Shown here: positions 6,231 to 8,107 of the stretch, piece by piece
How the letters are laid out: the number at the start of each line of letters is the position of its first letter
Position numbering within the stretch: position 1 is the stretch's first letter
Program-made: the position numbers and the translations under genes
NCBI GenBank assembly: GCA_007119835.1
Contig: SKOX01000031.1
Coordinates: 1-8,107, forward strand
DNA: 8,107 nucleotides
Reading direction: 5' to 3'
Origin: Paracoccaceae bacterium
GTDB lineage: Bacteria > Pseudomonadota > Alphaproteobacteria > Rhodobacterales > Rhodobacteraceae
The notes under the pieces: model-generated
Seen by the model: the letters and a program-made list of their open reading frames with translations, nothing else
Told to the model about the DNA's origin: nothing
Database searches by the model: none

Positions 6231-7633
6231 GCGCCTTCGACCTCGTCGTCCACGGCGGCGTCGTCGTCGCGGGCGAGGCGGTGGTGCAGGCCGACATCGG
6301 CGTGGCGGCGGGCCGGATCGCGGCGCTCGCCGAGCGGATCGAGGGCGGCGACCGGCGGATCGACGCGAGCGGGCGGATCGTGCTGCCTGGCGGGATCGAG
6401 ACGCATTGCCACATCGCGCAGGAGAGCGGCGCGGGGGTGATGACCGCCGACGACTACGACACCGGCAGCGCCGCGGCACTCGCGGGCGGACATACCTGCA
6501 TCGTGCCCTTCGCGGCGCAGCGGCGGGGCGAGCGGCTCGCAGACGTGATGGCGAGGTATCGCAGGCGGGCGTCCGTGTCGCGGCTCGACCACTCGTTCCA
6601 CCTGATCCTGTCGGATCCGAACGAGGCCGTGGTCGCCGAGCTGCCCGAGGTGTTCGCCGCCGGAGTGACATCGTTCAAGGTCTTCATGACCTACGAGGGC
6701 GTGAAGGTCGACGACGCCCAGTTCCTGACCGTGCTCCAGGCGGCGCGGGCGCATGGTGCCATCACCATGGTGCATGCCGAGAGCGACGCGATGATACGTG
6801 CGGCGCAGGCGGCGCTGCTGGCTGAGGGGCGGACGGAGCCGAAGTGGCACGCGGAGGCGCGGCCACCGGCGGCCGAGGCCGAGGCGATCGCGCGGGCGAT
6901 CCGCCTTGCGGCCTTCGCGGGAGCGCCGCTTTTCGTCGTGCATGTCTCGACCGAGGAGGGGGCGGCGCTCGTCGCGGCGGCGGCGGCCGCGGGCGCAGCG
7001 GTCTGGGGCGAGACCTGCACCCAGTATCTCGTCCTGACCGCCGACGACCTCGACCGGCCGGGCATGGAGGGTGCCAAGTACGTCTGCGCGCCGCCGCTGC
7101 GCAATCGGGCGACGCAGGCTGCGCTCTGGCGGCACATCACCGCCGGCACCTTCGTCTGCGTGACCTCGGACCACGCGCCTTATCGCTTCGACGAAACCGG
7201 CAAGTTCCACGCGGGGCGCGACATCCCGTTCACTGCGATCGCGAACGGCCTGCCGGGGATCGGGCTGAGGCTGCCGATCCTGTTCTCCGAGGGGGTGGCG
7301 GCGGGGCGGATCGGGCTCGCCGACTTCGCGCGACTGACCGCGGGCGGGCCGGCGCGGCTCTTCGGGATCGAGCGCAAGGGCGCGATCGCGCCGGGGATGG
7401 ATGCCGATCTCGCGATCTGGGATCCGGAAGCGGCGCAGGTCGTGCCGCCGGGCGGCTGGCACGACGCGATGGACTACACGCCCTACGAGGGGATGCGGCT
7501 GACCGGCTGGCCCGAGACGGTGATCGCGCGCGGCCGCGTCGCCTTCGACGGCGGCCGCGTCGTGGCACGCCCGGGCGACGGGCGATTTGTGGCGCGCGCG
7601 CCCTTCGGCGGCCCGAGGACGCCGGTGCCATGA
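6227..7633 (+). CDS. hydA: D-hydantoinase / dihydropyrimidinase
   Basis: A 468-residue cyclic amidohydrolase, full family length, that opens hydantoin or dihydropyrimidine rings to N-carbamoyl amino acids. All binuclear metal ligands are visible: His60 and His62 in GGIETHCHI, the Lys151 that is carboxylated in the family (SFKVFMTY), His183 (VHAES), His239 (VHVST) and Asp315 (SDHAPY). Tyr156, the oxyanion-helping Tyr of hydantoinases, is present in FMTYEG. The APPLRN motif at 288-293 is also typical. The ATG overlaps the DapA-family stop as ATGA, and the gene ends in the same ATGA overlap with the racemase. Its neighbour D-carbamoylase argues for D-specific hydantoinase work rather than uracil/thymine breakdown, which would pair with a beta-ureidopropionase and a dihydropyrimidine dehydrogenase; neither is seen. 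Substrate range cannot be read from the sequence. Confidence 0.95.
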   Translation: MSAFDLVVHGGVVVAGEAVVQADIGVAAGRIAALAERIEGGDRRIDASGRIVLPGGIETHCHIAQESGAGVMTADDYDTGSAAALAGGHTCIVPFAAQRRGERLADVMARYRRRASVSRLDHSFHLILSDPNEAVVAELPEVFAAGVTSFKVFMTYEGVKVDDAQFLTVLQAARAHGAITMVHAESDAMIRAAQAALLAEGRTEPKWHAEARPPAAEAEAIARAIRLAAFAGAPLFVVHVSTEEGAALVAAAAAAGAAVWGETCTQYLVLTADDLDRPGMEGAKYVCAPPLRNRATQAALWRHITAGTFVCVTSDHAPYRFDETGKFHAGRDIPFTAIANGLPGIGLRLPILFSEGVAAGRIGLADFARLTAGGPARLFGIERKGAIAPGMDADLAIWDPEAAQVVPPGGWHDAMDYTPYEGMRLTGWPETVIARGRVAFDGGRVVARPGDGRFVARAPFGGPRTPVP

Positions 7634-8107
7634 GCGGCCGCGTCCTCATCGTTAACCCGAACGCGAACGGGGCGGTCACGGCGGCGATGGCCGAGGCGGT
7701 GGCGCCGCTCGTGGTGACGGGCGGGCCGGCGCTCGATTGCGTGACGCTTGAGGAGGGGCCGTTCGGGATCGAGAGCCAGGCCGATGTCGAGGCGGTGACG
7801 CTGCCCCTCGCCCGGCTGGTGCGGGCACGGGAGGACGCGGACGCCTTCGTGATCGCCTGCTTCTCCGACCCCGGCCTCGCCGTCTGTCGGGAGGCGACGG
7901 CGCGGCCAGTGCTCGGCATCCAGGAATGCGCCGTGATGACGGCGCTGACGGTCGGGGACCGCTACGGCGTCGTGATGGCCAACGACGACGTTCTCGCCGA
8001 GGCCATCGTCGCCGCAGGGACCTACGCCGCCGAGCCGTACTGGCGGCTGCCTCTGGCCGCCGAAGCGTACGGCGAACGGATCAAGGGCACCGTATCGGAT
8101 CTCAAGA
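7630..8107 (+). CDS. Asp/Glu/hydantoin racemase N-terminal part, running in frame into a PepA-like segment; cut by window end
   Basis: The frame starts at ATG 7630 (ATGA overlap with the hydantoinase) and stays open for 159 codons to the edge. Residues 1-115 read as hydantoin racemase: VLIVNPNANGAVTAAM at 5-20, GPFGIESQADV at 43-53, IACFSDPG with catalytic-type Cys77 at 75-82, RPVLGIQECAVMTALTVGDRYGV at 92-114. This enzyme family interconverts D- and L-5-substituted hydantoins, which would let the D-specific hydantoinase use both forms. From about residue 113 the sequence no longer follows racemases and instead matches leucyl aminopeptidase. The second catalytic Cys and C-terminal half of the racemase are therefore absent from this frame. 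The racemase identity is firm; whether the gene as written exists in a living cell is doubtful. Confidence 0.85.
   Translation, partial: MSGRVLIVNPNANGAVTAAMAEAVAPLVVTGGPALDCVTLEEGPFGIESQADVEAVTLPLARLVRAREDADAFVIACFSDPGLAVCREATARPVLGIQECAVMTALTVGDRYGVVMANDDVLAEAIVAAGTYAAEPYWRLPLAAEAYGERIKGTVSDLK
7967..8107 (+). other. Leucyl aminopeptidase (peptidase M17, PepA) C-terminal domain fragment fused to the racemase frame
   Basis: Residues 113-159 of the last frame include VVMANDDVLAEAIVAAG, EPYWRLPLAAEAY and IKGTVSDLK. In M17 peptidases a (L/V)MAN(H/D)(N/D)xLAxxI stretch, then WRLPL and D(L/M)(K/A)N, follows the NTDAEGR metal site and precedes the NIGGRPGGAI block. Order, spacing and residues agree with that region and with nothing in racemases. 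The NTDAEGR site and all metal ligands upstream of it are absent, so this piece alone is not an aminopeptidase. The family call rests on recall of M17 sequences. Confidence 0.75.

Noticed and set aside
4240..6671. Long minus-strand open frames opposite the carbamoylase and DapA-family genes
   Set aside because: Low-complexity Arg/Ala/Pro-rich translations antisense to genes with complete catalytic motifs; shadows of codon bias.
1..8107. CRISPR arrays, tRNA or rRNA genes, phage defence modules
   Set aside because: No regularly spaced repeats, no tRNA-like cloverleaf or rRNA sequence noticed, and every clear gene belongs to transport, hydrolysis or transposition.

Overview
The window is GC-rich, with tightly packed plus-strand genes that mostly overlap by 4-8 bases. 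It looks like an alphaproteobacterium of Rhizobiales or Rhodobacterales type. This is inferred from base composition, the LivFG-type transporter genes, the close match to Agrobacterium-type D-carbamoylase and the IS1182-type transposase relic; no marker gene is present to fix the taxon.

Left block (1-3447): the 3' end of a LivG-type ABC ATPase and a complete LivF-type ATPase, then a DUF1028 (Ntn-hydrolase-fold) protein, a 62-residue GatC/AtzG-like subunit that escapes easy detection, and an amidase-signature hydrolase of GatA/AtzE type. Spacing and overlaps suggest one transcription unit: uptake of a nitrogenous organic compound followed by hydrolysis of amide or ureido bonds.

Middle (3448-4308): no intact gene. 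It holds a decayed IS1182-family transposase relic (about 3525-4053) with missing N-terminal half, an internal deletion with a shifted reading frame, an in-frame TAG, and a Gly where the third catalytic acid is expected. An AT-richer stretch follows, with a tandem 7-bp repeat and a weak promoter candidate.

Right block (4309-8107): N-carbamoyl-D-amino acid hydrolase, a DapA/DHDPS-family lyase with altered substrate residues, D-hydantoinase/dihydropyrimidinase, and the start of an Asp/Glu/hydantoin racemase. Three of these form the classical hydantoin route: the racemase interconverts 5-substituted hydantoin enantiomers, the hydantoinase opens the ring to an N-carbamoyl-D-amino acid, and the carbamoylase releases the D-amino acid, CO2 and ammonia. 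The DapA-family enzyme is an unexplained addition. The substrate of the whole locus cannot be read from the sequence.

Most surprising is the right edge. The racemase reading frame changes without interruption at about 7954-7975 into what reads as leucyl aminopeptidase (M17/PepA) C-terminal domain. This is either a real gene fusion or, more likely, an assembly join across a short shared sequence.
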